A stretch of DNA of 64,000 bases from an uncultured Porphyromonas sp. (GTDB lineage: Bacteria; Bacteroidota; Bacteroidia; Bacteroidales; Porphyromonadaceae), in contig NZ_CALHDW010000018.1 of assembly GCF_938023125.1 (NCBI RefSeq), positions 1 through 64,000 on the forward strand. Direction: 5' to 3'. The translations under genes were made by a program, and so were the position numbers. The notes beneath the pieces were generated by a model. The model had not been told where the DNA came from. It was given only the letters and a program-made list of their open reading frames with translations, and did not search any database. This document shows, piece after piece, positions 1-9,921 of the stretch (its first letter is position 1; every line of letters begins with the position of its first letter).

Positions 1-3000
1 TAGGGGTGCGTGAATTGAAACAACAAGGGGACAGAGTATGGAGAGCATCTTATGGAGTCGCACCCTTTAGGGGTGCGTGAATTGAAACGCGAATGGGATA
101 ATCATCTTAAAACCGATGCTGAAGTCGCACCCTTTAGGGGTGCGTGAATTGAAACTAAGGGGTTATAGGCATAATCCCAATAAGAAGAAGTCGCACCCTT
201 TAGGGGTGCGTGAATTGAAACCTAATACACAATACGGCTCTGCTGTTTCTTTGGATAGTCGCACCCTTTAGGGGTGCGTGAATTGAAACTCCGTATCGGC
301 CTTTATATTATCTATGCTAGATTGTCGCACCCTTTAGGGGTGCGTGAATTGAAACATCGCCTGGCACAACATCAAGCCAAGTAAAAGGTAGTCGCACCCT
401 TTAGGGGTGCGTGAATTGAAACTATTGATGAGGGGTTTGTTCGAGATTTGTTCGGAGTCGCACCCTTTAGGGGTGCGTGAATTGAAACATTTCGGTCGTG
501 TAGGTTAAGTCGATAGGCTCTGTCGCACCCTTTAGGGGTGCGTGAATTGAAACGCTTGAATTTGGCTTTAAGTTTACCCACTCGTGGTGTCGCACCCTTT
601 AGGGGTGCGTGAATTGAAACAGAAAAAACTATTTGAACTTGGATGTAGGTGGTAGTCGCACCCTTTAGGGGTGCGTGAATTGAAACCTTGATAGCCTTAT
701 ACACTACAACAACCCACCCGTTCGTCGCACCCTTTAGGGGTGCGTGAATTGAAACCTGGGTGGCCTTAAAGGCTTGAGCCTTAGCAAGGTCGCACCCTTT
801 AGGGGTGCGTGAATTGAAACATGGCGTTGCCCGAAGTGGATGCAATCCTATCGGCGTCGCACCCTTTAGGGGTGCGTGAATTGAAACTCGTAAGTGATTA
901 AGCTCTGTTGTTACGTTAAGTAAGTCGCACCCTTTAGGGGTGCGTGAATTGAAACCCTCGGACACGTTGCCCGAGGGCTTGCCGGATGACGTCGCACCCT
1001 TTAGGGGTGCGTGAATTGAAACACTGCTAGCCTTGACGACAATACCCGTGCGCAAGGTCGCACCCTTTAGGGGTGCGTGAATTGAAACCTCTTGTGTTGT
1101 CATAATTCTTGCAAAAACTCATTGTCGCACCCTTTAGGGGTGCGTGAATTGAAACCTAGAAAAATCAAGAAAGCCTGCAAGAGAATCGCTGAGTCGCACC
1201 CTTTAGGGGTGCGTGAATTGAAACGCTCTCTTTATCTTACTAGTATTATTGATAATTTGAGTCGCACCCTTTAGGGGTGCGTGAATTGAAACCTGCTTAC
1301 AAGACTGTTGTCAATGTTAGATACCCGTCGCACCCTTTAGGGGTGCGTGAATTGAAACCCTCTTGATGTAAATCCACGACCGCTACAATGGGTCGCACCC
1401 TTTAGGGGTGCGTGAATTGAAACACCTCCGTAGGCTATGATCTCATCAGCATAGACAACGTCGCACCCTTTAGGGGTGCGTGAATTGAAACTCGGTGACA
1501 CTTGCAGACACGAGCTCCGTTGCGAAGTCGCACCCTTTAGGGGTGCGTGAATTGAAACGTAGAGGATCAATATAACGTTCCGTTCACGACTGTCGCACCC
1601 TTTAGGGGTGCGTGAATTGAAACGGTTTTTACGAGAACAAAAGGGGAAAATTCCCTCAGTCGCACCCTTTAGGGGTGCGTGAATTGAAACTCAGAGTTGT
1701 AACGTACGACTTTCGAAGTAGACCGTCGCACCCTTTAGGGGTGCGTGAATTGAAACATACATGCAATATATTACTACTGTAAAATACTCGTCGCACCCTT
1801 TAGGGGTGCGTGAATTGAAACGCATGGCTTATAGACCGAGTAGGAGGTAAAGGCACGGTCGCACCCTTTAGGGGTGCGTGAATTGAAACTGATATTTTGG
1901 AGCTTACGGACGAGAGACCAATGTCGCACCCTTTAGGGGTGCGTGAATTGAAACTATGGGGCAACACAAGCAGCGGACTTGTCCAATACCGTCGCACCCT
2001 TTAGGGGTGCGTGAATTGAAACACCGAGGCGGAGAGCATGGCATACGCTTATGTCGGTCGCACCCTTTAGGGGTGCGTGAATTGAAACTTTTTTTGTTAG
2101 ATCCTTTAGCGAAGAAATTATGGTCGCACCCTTTAGGGGTGCGTGAATTGAAACGCAATTGTGTATTACCTTTGTGGCGTTGGAATTGCAGTCGCACCCT
2201 TTAGGGGTGCGTGAATTGAAACTATAAACATTGTATACCATATGCTGGGAATGAGCAGTCGCACCCTTTAGGGGTGCGTGAATTGAAACATCCTTAGCCT
2301 CAAGGAGGTACTGACGCGAGCCGTGTCGCACCCTTTAGGGGTGCGTGAATTGAAACTTGAGTAGTGATCCTTGATTGGTATCTATAATGTGTCGCACCCT
2401 TTAGGGGTGCGTGAATTGAAACGTCTGTGCTGCTCTCTTTATTGAGTCTTGCCGCAAGTCGCACCCTTTAGGGGTGCGTGAATTGAAACAACAAGGGGAC
2501 AGAGTATGGAGAGCATCTTATGGGGTCGCACCCTTTAGGGGTGCGTGAATTGAAACCGATGTAAAGTATAATACAGACTCGTTGGGTATCGTCGCACCCT
2601 TTAGGGGTGCGTGAATTGAAACAACGCGGGTAAGCAGGGGCGACTCACGCCCCCAAAGTCGCACCCTTTAGGGGTGCGTGAATTGAAACTTGTTGTATAG
2701 CCCCATAATCTAGCCTAATTTTGTCGCACCCTTTAGGGGTGCGTGAATTGAAACGTTAATAAATTCCATTTTTGGACATAATAGTGTGTCGCACCCTTTA
2801 GGGGTGCGTGAATTGAAACTTGCTATCCTCCTTGCTTTTGCAAGTTGTAAGGCTGTCGCACCCTTTAGGGGTGCGTGAATTGAAACGGAGTAGGTATCGT
2901 AATCGTTGTATATGACACGTGGTCGCACCCTTTAGGGGTGCGTGAATTGAAACCTAAGTAACACACAAAGAGGGGCATAAAAAGCCCGTCGCACCCTTTA

Positions 3001-3956
3001 GGGGTGCGTGAATTGAAACAAGCAGATGCAACAAATGCAATCTAGCATAGATAACGTCGCACCCTTTAGGGGTGCGTGAATTGAAACCTAGCGACCCAAG
3101 TCCTAGTAATAAAGAGCCTAGGTCGCACCCTTTAGGGGTGCGTGAATTGAAACGACTATTGAAAAGTCTGACCGTACAGCAAGTTTTGGTCGCACCCTTT
3201 AGGGGTGCGTGAATTGAAACGCCGTATCCTCTCCGATTATACACCCGAGTATCTTAGTCGCACCCTTTAGGGGTGCGTGAATTGAAACCTCGCCAAATAG
3301 GGCTGCGGCACCCGAGGCGGCAGTCGCACCCTTTAGGGGTGCGTGAATTGAAACCGAGCCATGTATGCTTATTGACTATTTCAATGAGTCGCACCCTTTA
3401 GGGGTGCGTGAATTGAAACTATCGCTTCATATCATGTAATTATTTAGCCCGCTGCGGTCGCACCCTTTAGGGGTGCGTGAATTGAAACAAGATTATTTTA
3501 CATCTACACTACCTACGACTCAATGTCGCACCCTTTAGGGGTGCGTGAATTGAAACATAAGAGCATAAATCAAACAACAACGAAACAACGGTCGCACCCT
3601 TTAGGGGTGCGTGAATTGAAACATGGTATCTATTTATGTGGTGGGTTGTATCTATAGTCGCACCCTTTAGGGGTGCGTGAATTGAAACCTGCAGCTTTTG
3701 GATGTTGTTCTGCAGCCCCTCGAGTCGCACCCTTTAGGGGTGCGTGAATTGAAACCACAGCCGATAGACTGAGGACTTGTGATTAAAGACATGTCGCACC
3801 CTTTAGGGGTGCGTGAATTGAAACGGCATCATACCCTCGTACCTTTAGCTCCTCAACGTCGCACCCTTTAGGGGTGCGTGAATTGAAACGGGTCGGGAGG
3901 AGCTAATCCCGAGGCCCTCTATTAGTCGCACCCTTCAGGGGTGCGTGAATTGAAAC
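1..3956 (+). CRISPR. CRISPR array, type I-C-like repeat, 60 repeats / 59 spacers in view
   Basis: The array has 32-nt repeats beginning GTCGCACCC and ending GTGAATTGAAAC, with a 7-bp stem (CGCACCC/GGGTGCG) around TTTAG. I count 60 repeat copies: the first (1-21) is cut by the window edge and the rest start at 57, 124, 190 and so on to 3925. The 59 spacers are 33-37 nt. All full repeats look identical except the last (3925-3956), which has C in place of the third loop T (CCCTTCAG). A degenerate last repeat marks the leader-distal end, so the leader and probably cas genes lie left of position 1. The repeat ending ATTGAAAC and the 32-nt length fit type I-C; this is by resemblance only. Repeats read in frame on the minus strand give false proteins rich in SIHAPLKGAT. 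Confidence 0.98.
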
Positions 3957-4024
3957 GGATATAATGAGCGTTATGCGGAATTGAAGTATGGGTGCATCCT
4001 TCTTCCATAAGTACAGAAAAAGGG

Positions 4025-4075
4025 AACCCCTCTCAAGGGAGCTCGCTCTAGGGCGAGTATCTACTCTTAAGAGGG
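4025..4075 (-). terminator. possible hairpin terminator after the DUF2723 gene
   Basis: CCCCTCT near 4026 pairs with AGAGGGG near 4070, just beyond the stop of the minus-strand gene ending at 4108. There is no long U tract, so the call is tentative. It also separates that gene from the CRISPR array. Confidence 0.4.
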
Positions 4076-4107
4076 GTGATTTGTATTCTTAGAAGTTGCG
4101 CAGGATC

Positions 4108-7100
4108 TTAGGGAGTATTCTTATCTACATCCTCCTGAGGCAACACACTATCGGTGGGCTGAGGAGTGGGCTGTGCCGCTTCGGCTTGCTCGGCTCCACG
4201 AGCGGACTCGTCTCCGTATATCATCCGGATAAAGCCCTCCAGCGTATTCGCTTCGTGGTCTACCACCTTGGATCCATGGCTCCGTGCCACTTGCAAGGCA
4301 AGGCGAGCCACGGAGAAAGTCTCGTCTACCACGCCATCTCTGTAGTGGCGGAAGAACATCTTTTGCAATCTCTGTCCGCCCATGGCTAGGTTCATCAGCC
4401 AACGGATCTTGCGCATATATTTGGACATTACATCCGAAACAATCTCATCCCCTCGCTGTGTAAGCCCTGCCTTATAGCAGACATCGGCAAGCATAAGCTC
4501 GTTGCGCGAATAGGGGACTGCCTTAGGATTGATCTCCTTGAAGCACTTCTCCAAAACCTCGCACGCACGCTTCTTATCACCCTTAGCGAGTAGCGCATTG
4601 GCCAAAGAGGGGAAGAGCATACCACGATAGTAGCCACTAATCGTATTGCGGATATTCTCGTCGAAGTAGATATTGGGGTCACTAGCTCCAAACCAACGGT
4701 ACTTATTCATCACGAGATCGTACTCATGCTCAACATCTTCTTCATAGGGAGTGCCTATCACGGAGATGGGGTTGAGGCGCCAAGTCATACCATCAGCCGT
4801 GAGGTAATTAGGCAGATTGGTAAAGGCGTTGATGGGTGTCGAACGTGCCCAATAGAGAGGACGTTGCCAACTGTTCGCCCCGAGCAAATCGAGGATAGCG
4901 AGCTTATCTCGCCCGGCAATCCGACTCCCCGAGAGGTCGATAAGCATTTCGCCGGGCAAGCTATCGCCCAAGAGGGGATAACGCTTAGCCAGCATCGACC
5001 GATCCAGCGGGAGCAAAAGTTGATTCGAAGGTAATACGGCCTGACCATACCCCGGGGATTGAACGACCATCTCCAGCGCCTTATCTAGAGGAAGTAGAGG
5101 CCCCTCTTGTATAAAGGCAAAGGGATTTCTGTAGTAAAAATCGGGGGTCATGAAGCGGTGAGGCATGGGAGGCGCATCGTAGAGTTGCTGCTGCATCTGA
5201 TCCACATACCACTCGCCGCCCAGGTAACTTAGGTTGGCCACCATCACGTCGGGGCGTACTCCTTCTACCTCTTGAGCATACCAGAGCGGGAAGGTATCGT
5301 TATCTCCAAAGTCGAAGATAATTGCGTTAGGCTGACACCCGATCAGAAAGTTGTAGCCAAAGTCGGAGGCAACGGTTCGGCCGGAGCGGTCGTGATCGTC
5401 CCAGTTCTGACCCGCCATTTGGAGGGGGACCAGCACTGCCACCACAGCCCCAATAGCTGCGCTCACCATGGGCGAGAGCTTTAGGCGCTGCAATAGGTAG
5501 TAAAGCCCGGCGATACCCATACCTACCCAAATAGCAAAGGCATAGAACGAACCGGCATAGGCATAGTCTCGCTCACGGGGTTGCCCGGGGGTTTGGTTGA
5601 TGTATATAACAATGGCCAACCCCGTCATAAAGAAGAGGAAGAAGACAACCCAAAAGCTCTGTATCCCTCGCGCACCTCGCATCAATTGGAATACAATCCC
5701 CAAGATACCGAGGATGAAAGGGAGCAGATAGTAGACATTATGCCCTCGGTTATCTGCAATCTCATCGGGGAGGTCGTCTCCACTCCCCAATACTATATTA
5801 TCAATGAAAGGAAGCCCCGTGGAGACACCGCCTCGGAGGTTGGAACCATCACCGTAGAGGTCGTTTTGGCGTCCTATAAAGTTCCATGCAAAATAGCGCC
5901 AGTACATATAGTTGACCTGATAGCCGAAGAAGAACTTCAGATTTTCCACAAAAGTGGGTTGAGAGAGGTCTTCTTCGCTACGACCCATCCAGCTGTTGTA
6001 ACTAGCAATATGGTTAGGATCCGAGGAATAAGCTCTTGGGAAGAGGGTTTGATTGGTGTAAACCGGCTTCTCTTCCATATAGAGCTCTATATAGCGATCG
6101 GGGTCGTTGGGGTTTGACTTGGGGGCGGCACTTATCACCTTCTTGGTCGGCTCGTAGCGCATCACCCTAGAGGCAAACGTTTGTCCATAGAGCAGGGGCC
6201 TATCGCCATACTGCTCACGATTGAGATACTTCTTTAGCGACAAGGCATTGTTGGGGCTATTCTCATTCATCGGAGTATCTGCCACAGAGCGAATCAAGAT
6301 CACACCATAGGAAGAGAACCCGATGGCAATTACAGCCATAGAAATCTGCAAAAGCCCCATCACACGCTGCGACACCTTTTTGTTGAAGAGGGTCAGCCAA
6401 ACTAGGATACCAAGGCAGAGCAACCACACCCATACGCTATCGGACATGAAGGGGATCCCCATCAAGATAGAGCTACAGAGTAGCAAGATGCGGCTACGAC
6501 GCTCGTTCTTGCCACGATAGAACTCCCATGCCGACCATGCCAGCACGCCCAAGAGAAGGATAACATAGAAGAGGAAGCCGCTATTGAAGCGCAATCCCAA
6601 TGTATTTACGGCAAAGAGGTCAAATGCCGCCCCGATCTTTACAGTACCCTGTATGATACCATACATCATCACCACAATGAGGACGAAGGAGAGCAAAACA
6701 GCTCCAATAGCACCCTTCATAGAGGGGGTTTTAGTCCTCTTATAGTAGTAAATCAATGCCATGGCAGGGATGCAAAGAAGATTGAGGAGATGCACCCCGA
6801 TACCTAAGCCCATGAAGTAAGCAATGAGCACAAGCCAGCGATCGGACTCGGGCTTCTCGGCGTGCTCTTCCCACTCCAGCATCAGCCAAAAGACTAGGGC
6901 TGTGAAGAAAGAACTAAAGGCATACACCTCCGCCTCCACGGCACTAAACCAGAAGGTATCGCTAAATGTATAGACCAATGCCCCGGCAACGCCCGAAGCA
7001 AAAATAGCAATAGACTGAGCTTTGGTGAGGTGAGCCGGCTTGCCATCTGAGGTGAATCCCGTACGCACCCCGGGAGCGATAAGCCGCCGCACTAGATGAG

Positions 7101-7398
7101 TGATGGTCCAATAAAGGAACAAAATAGTGAAGGCACTGAGTAAAGCACTCACGGCATTACAGATTAGCCCTACCTTCATGGGATCGCTCGTTACCTGCGT
7201 AGCTGCGTTATACACAAGCATAAAGAAAGGAGCGCCGGGGGGATGCCCCACCTCCAGATTACGCACAGTAACAATAAACTCAGCACAATCCCACAAGCTA
7301 GCTGAGGGACCAATAGTCAAGAGATAAACTATGGCTGCAACGGCAAATGTGAGCCATCCTAAACCACAATTGATCTTTCTAAAAGATTTCCATTCCAT
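4108..7398 (-). CDS. DUF2723 / GT117-family multi-pass membrane protein
   Basis: The protein has 1096 residues. The N-terminus carries the DUF2723 signature: residues ~20-70 contain TIGPSASLWDCAEF and VGHPPGAPFFML, the region resembling TMEM260 and protein O-mannosyltransferase-type enzymes. About a dozen hydrophobic segments follow to residue ~660, then a soluble C-terminal part with helical-repeat character (~900-1060) and a Pro/Gln/Glu-rich tail. The family is known as GT117; in Bacteroidetes it is presumed to glycosylate exported proteins from a lipid-linked donor, with the active site facing the periplasm. That role is inferred from the family. It is transcribed alone from a good promoter at 7435-7464 that lies inside the 3' end of the upstream ogt gene. 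Confidence 0.85.
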   Translation of the reverse strand: MEWKSFRKINCGLGWLTFAVAAIVYLLTIGPSASLWDCAEFIVTVRNLEVGHPPGAPFFMLVYNAATQVTSDPMKVGLICNAVSALLSAFTILFLYWTITHLVRRLIAPGVRTGFTSDGKPAHLTKAQSIAIFASGVAGALVYTFSDTFWFSAVEAEVYAFSSFFTALVFWLMLEWEEHAEKPESDRWLVLIAYFMGLGIGVHLLNLLCIPAMALIYYYKRTKTPSMKGAIGAVLLSFVLIVVMMYGIIQGTVKIGAAFDLFAVNTLGLRFNSGFLFYVILLLGVLAWSAWEFYRGKNERRSRILLLCSSILMGIPFMSDSVWVWLLCLGILVWLTLFNKKVSQRVMGLLQISMAVIAIGFSSYGVILIRSVADTPMNENSPNNALSLKKYLNREQYGDRPLLYGQTFASRVMRYEPTKKVISAAPKSNPNDPDRYIELYMEEKPVYTNQTLFPRAYSSDPNHIASYNSWMGRSEEDLSQPTFVENLKFFFGYQVNYMYWRYFAWNFIGRQNDLYGDGSNLRGGVSTGLPFIDNIVLGSGDDLPDEIADNRGHNVYYLLPFILGILGIVFQLMRGARGIQSFWVVFFLFFMTGLAIVIYINQTPGQPRERDYAYAGSFYAFAIWVGMGIAGLYYLLQRLKLSPMVSAAIGAVVAVLVPLQMAGQNWDDHDRSGRTVASDFGYNFLIGCQPNAIIFDFGDNDTFPLWYAQEVEGVRPDVMVANLSYLGGEWYVDQMQQQLYDAPPMPHRFMTPDFYYRNPFAFIQEGPLLPLDKALEMVVQSPGYGQAVLPSNQLLLPLDRSMLAKRYPLLGDSLPGEMLIDLSGSRIAGRDKLAILDLLGANSWQRPLYWARSTPINAFTNLPNYLTADGMTWRLNPISVIGTPYEEDVEHEYDLVMNKYRWFGASDPNIYFDENIRNTISGYYRGMLFPSLANALLAKGDKKRACEVLEKCFKEINPKAVPYSRNELMLADVCYKAGLTQRGDEIVSDVMSKYMRKIRWLMNLAMGGQRLQKMFFRHYRDGVVDETFSVARLALQVARSHGSKVVDHEANTLEGFIRMIYGDESARGAEQAEAAQPTPQPTDSVLPQEDVDKNTP

Positions 7399-7434
7399 AC
7401 TATATGGTAAATAAATACCCTATTACATTGGGTA

Positions 7435-7464
7435 CAAAGATAGTTGAGAATTAGCGAAGAGCAA
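7435..7464 (-). promoter_or_regulatory. promoter for the DUF2723 gene
   Basis: Read on the minus strand: TTG, 19 nt, then TATCTTTG, matching the Bacteroidetes -33/-7 pattern (TTG-N19-TAnnTTTG). The -33 part lies within the last codons of ogt. Confidence 0.7.
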
Positions 7465-7942
7465 GCACCCGACGCTCCCAAAGGAGCAGTGCCGCCTTGA
7501 GAGTGGAGCCCAAAGCGAAGTTGCCCAGACGCCCATCGGCCCGTACAATCCGATGGCATGGTACCACCCAAACAAAGGGATTAGCCCCCACAGCCGTGCC
7601 CACGGCTTGCAACGCTCCAGGGCTACCAATAGTCCGAGCGAGGGCTTGATAGGTAGCCGTCTCACCTAGAGGAACAGACCTTATCGCCCGCCACACAGCC
7701 TTGCGGAAGGGAGAAGCCGCCACCTCAGTAAACTCGGGTCGAGCAACCGCAAGAAGAGCTAACACCTCCCGTTCGTCCGAAGAGAGGGGTACCTCAAGAT
7801 GGAGATCGAAAGAATAAAGGGTACTCAGGCGAGTCTCTTGGGGGCAGGGAGGGAGCTCCACATGAGGTGCCACCAAATGCCAAGACTTAGGGGAGGTCTC
7901 AAGCTCAATCCCACCCAAGAAGGGAAGTAAAAATAGGGACAT
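7451..7942 (-). CDS. ogt: methylated-DNA--protein-cysteine S-methyltransferase
   Basis: This is a suicide DNA-repair enzyme that moves methyl or alkyl groups from O6-alkylguanine to its own cysteine. The active-site motif PCHRIV is present near residue 125, preceded by the helix-turn-helix segment VPLGETATYQALARTIGSPGALQAVG (quoted in part: GETATYQALA) and followed by GRLGNFALG. The length, 163 aa, is normal for the family. I start at the ATG at 7942 because AGGGG sits five bases upstream; an in-frame GTG at 7948 is only just downstream of the plsC stop and lacks that spacing. It is probably cotranscribed with plsC, whose stop is at 7952. Confidence 0.93.
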   Translation of the reverse strand: MSLFLLPFLGGIELETSPKSWHLVAPHVELPPCPQETRLSTLYSFDLHLEVPLSSDEREVLALLAVARPEFTEVAASPFRKAVWRAIRSVPLGETATYQALARTIGSPGALQAVGTAVGANPFVWVVPCHRIVRADGRLGNFALGSTLKAALLLWERRVLALR

Positions 7943-7951
7943 AGCCACCCC

Positions 7952-8710
7952 TTACGAGAGAGTCTCTTGCTCCTCGGGGAGCGCAGAGGCTATGGCGCTA
8001 CGCACCTCATCCAAGGCTTGTAGCATATTGCGGGGATATTCGCCCGTTTTATCAATATGAATGGGAGGATGAATGGTAAGAGTAAGGCGAGTGGGATGGA
8101 CCCAACGTGTCCCTGCACGGAGGGCTTGATAAGAACCATCAAGGGAGACCGGGATAATAGGGACGTCTAACTCATGCGCCAATACAAATCCGCCTTTTTT
8201 GAAGCGATCCATTCGCCCCGTGAGTGTACGGCTCCCCTCGGGGAAGATGAAAATAGAAGTACCCTCGCTCAATACTTGTCTTGCACTCTCCATTGTCTCC
8301 TGGATGGATCCCTTCTTTTGGTCATCTACAAAAATAAATCCGGCCATCTGGCAGGCTTTACCCATAAAAGGCACTTTACGCAGGCTCGCCTTCATTACCC
8401 AACGGAAGGGGATAGGGAGCAAGCCATACATCATAAAGATATCGAAGGCACCCTGATGGTTGGCCATCACCACACAAGGTTTGTGATCTTTGGGGATATA
8501 CTCGCGCCCCACCACCCGAGTAGGGCACAGAGAAAGCACCAAGCCAATGCGAGACCAGAAGACTCCGGGCCAGTAGCCAAAGATACGTCGCCCACCCAAG
8601 GCACACCCTATAACCGTAATTGTAGAGAGCAAGATGGTTGCTACAACAAACAAGGGTGCAGCCACGAGACAATAGTAAACGAGATAGAGAGCCCGCAGCA
8701 GTTTCTTCAT
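7952..8710 (-). CDS. plsC: 1-acyl-sn-glycerol-3-phosphate acyltransferase
   Basis: The protein (252 aa) makes phosphatidic acid by acylating the sn-2 position of lysophosphatidate at the inner membrane. One or two N-terminal hydrophobic segments (residues ~5-45) precede the catalytic NHQGAFD box (H-x4-D, ~residue 86) and the substrate-binding FPEGSRT box (~159). It lies 29 nt after nusB and 9 nt before the ogt ATG, so nusB-plsC-ogt may be one transcript. Confidence 0.93.
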   Translation of the reverse strand: MKKLLRALYLVYYCLVAAPLFVVATILLSTITVIGCALGGRRIFGYWPGVFWSRIGLVLSLCPTRVVGREYIPKDHKPCVVMANHQGAFDIFMMYGLLPIPFRWVMKASLRKVPFMGKACQMAGFIFVDDQKKGSIQETMESARQVLSEGTSIFIFPEGSRTLTGRMDRFKKGGFVLAHELDVPIIPVSLDGSYQALRAGTRWVHPTRLTLTIHPPIHIDKTGEYPRNMLQALDEVRSAIASALPEEQETLS

Positions 8711-8739
8711 GAGAGGAGGATTTATTGATCTTCTTATCC

Positions 8740-9786
8740 TTAGTACTTTAGGATGCGACGTTCGTCTCGCAACTGATGCAGGGCGGAGTCTAGCAAACCA
8801 TTAACAAAGACGCCACTCTCTGCCGTGGAGTAGATCTTTGCAAGTTCGATATACTCATTAAGCGTTACCGTGGTGGGAATCGTGGGGAACGACAGTAGCT
8901 CCGCAAGTGCCATTTGCAGAATAATCATATCCACATCGGTCACTCGATCCATATCCCAATTCCTGAGATTCTTATTGATAATCTCGCGGTACTCGTCCTC
9001 GTGCACAATAGTGGTTCGGAGCAATTCGACTGCGAGGTTCGTATCCTCCTCATCTTTGTAAGCCGGAATAATAACCTCATCGAAAGAGGTATCAGGCTTT
9101 GCCTTACGCATACTCTTGAGGGCAAACTCCTTCTCAATCTCTACCGGACTGGAGGCAAGCCGTACAGCGTGGTAATACTCCGTACCCTTAAGTCCGGCTA
9201 CTACCTCGTCTACCTCGTCTATGTCTACCTTGTCTTCTACCTCTATCTTTTCGGTTACACCCAAAGGATTATCCCAGTAGAGCGAAAGCCCTTCGAGGAA
9301 TTCGTCGAGCTCTTCGTTGCGGAAGGTATAAGCAGAAAAAGCCTGCACCCAAAACTTGGCATCGGCAGCAAAGGTATCGGGAGCTGAGGTTATGTATTCT
9401 TTATAGAGATCACTCGCCAAGATCTCATCAAGGAGTTTGGACAAGAGTCTATCATCGTCTGACCAGATAAGCCCACGCTCACGGATGAACTCCTGTAGTG
9501 TAGTACTAGCCTCAATCGCCTGTGCCAAGCGATTATTAGCCAAGCGCATATTGGGGTTAATATCCTCCTCGGTGCGCAAGAGTTTATTGCGACGTCGCTC
9601 CAAACGCGCTTGATGAAAGCGAGTCAGGGCGGGTACAAGAGTCAGAAGGTATAGATAGAGGTCGTGGGTTCTCTCGTTAGAAGTGGTCAATTGGGCTTCC
9701 GCCTCAGCAAGTTGCTTCCCAGGATTGTGGTAATAAGCAAAGAGTTCTTGCAACACACGGATGCGAATGAGCGTTCGGTTGATCAT
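8740..9786 (-). CDS. nusB: transcription antitermination factor NusB, long Bacteroidetes form
   Basis: The protein has 348 aa. NusB binds boxA RNA together with S10 (NusE) in antitermination of rRNA operons. The recognisable NusB fold is at the C-terminus: about residues 255-340 contain NWDMDRVTDVDMIILQMA, then VTLNEYIELAKIYST and FVNGLLDSAL. The preceding ~200 residues are a charged helical extension that makes the protein more than twice the length of the E. coli protein; this long form is usual in Bacteroidetes. It starts with ATG at 9786. A strong promoter lies at 9852-9881, close to the right end of the IS30 element. Confidence 0.93.
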   Translation of the reverse strand: MINRTLIRIRVLQELFAYYHNPGKQLAEAEAQLTTSNERTHDLYLYLLTLVPALTRFHQARLERRRNKLLRTEEDINPNMRLANNRLAQAIEASTTLQEFIRERGLIWSDDDRLLSKLLDEILASDLYKEYITSAPDTFAADAKFWVQAFSAYTFRNEELDEFLEGLSLYWDNPLGVTEKIEVEDKVDIDEVDEVVAGLKGTEYYHAVRLASSPVEIEKEFALKSMRKAKPDTSFDEVIIPAYKDEEDTNLAVELLRTTIVHEDEYREIINKNLRNWDMDRVTDVDMIILQMALAELLSFPTIPTTVTLNEYIELAKIYSTAESGVFVNGLLDSALHQLRDERRILKY

Positions 9787-9851
9787 TGAGTTTCTATTTC
9801 AATCCATCGCAGGGGGAAAAGGGCACTTTTACCCACCCCCTTACGGGAGTA

Positions 9852-9881
9852 CAAAGGTAGCGGTTTCTAGGTTCTCTACAA
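9852..9881 (-). promoter_or_regulatory. promoter for nusB
   Basis: On the minus strand TTG, exactly 19 nt, TACCTTTG. It sits 28 bp from the IS30-type inverted repeat beginning near 9909, so the insertion lies immediately upstream of the -33 element. Confidence 0.75.
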
Positions 9882-9921
9882 TACTATTCCCCAAAAGAAG
9901 CTGGGGCTGCAGATTCCAGTA

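Noticed and set aside
1225..2457. Shared 11-mer GCTCTCTTTAT between spacers at 1225-1260 and 2423-2457
   Set aside because: With 59 spacers an 11-nt match is expected by chance about once.
372..3730. Minus-strand frames of up to 243 codons rich in SIHAPLKGAT / FNSRTPKGC, and plus-strand frames rich in SHPLGVRELK
   Set aside because: They are translations of the CRISPR repeat in successive frames; periodicity matches the repeat-spacer unit exactly.
3970..3995. Possible decayed extra repeat after the array (TGCGGAATTGAA)
   Set aside because: Only about 12 bases resemble the repeat end, one base is missing, and it lies too close to the last repeat for a spacer of normal length.
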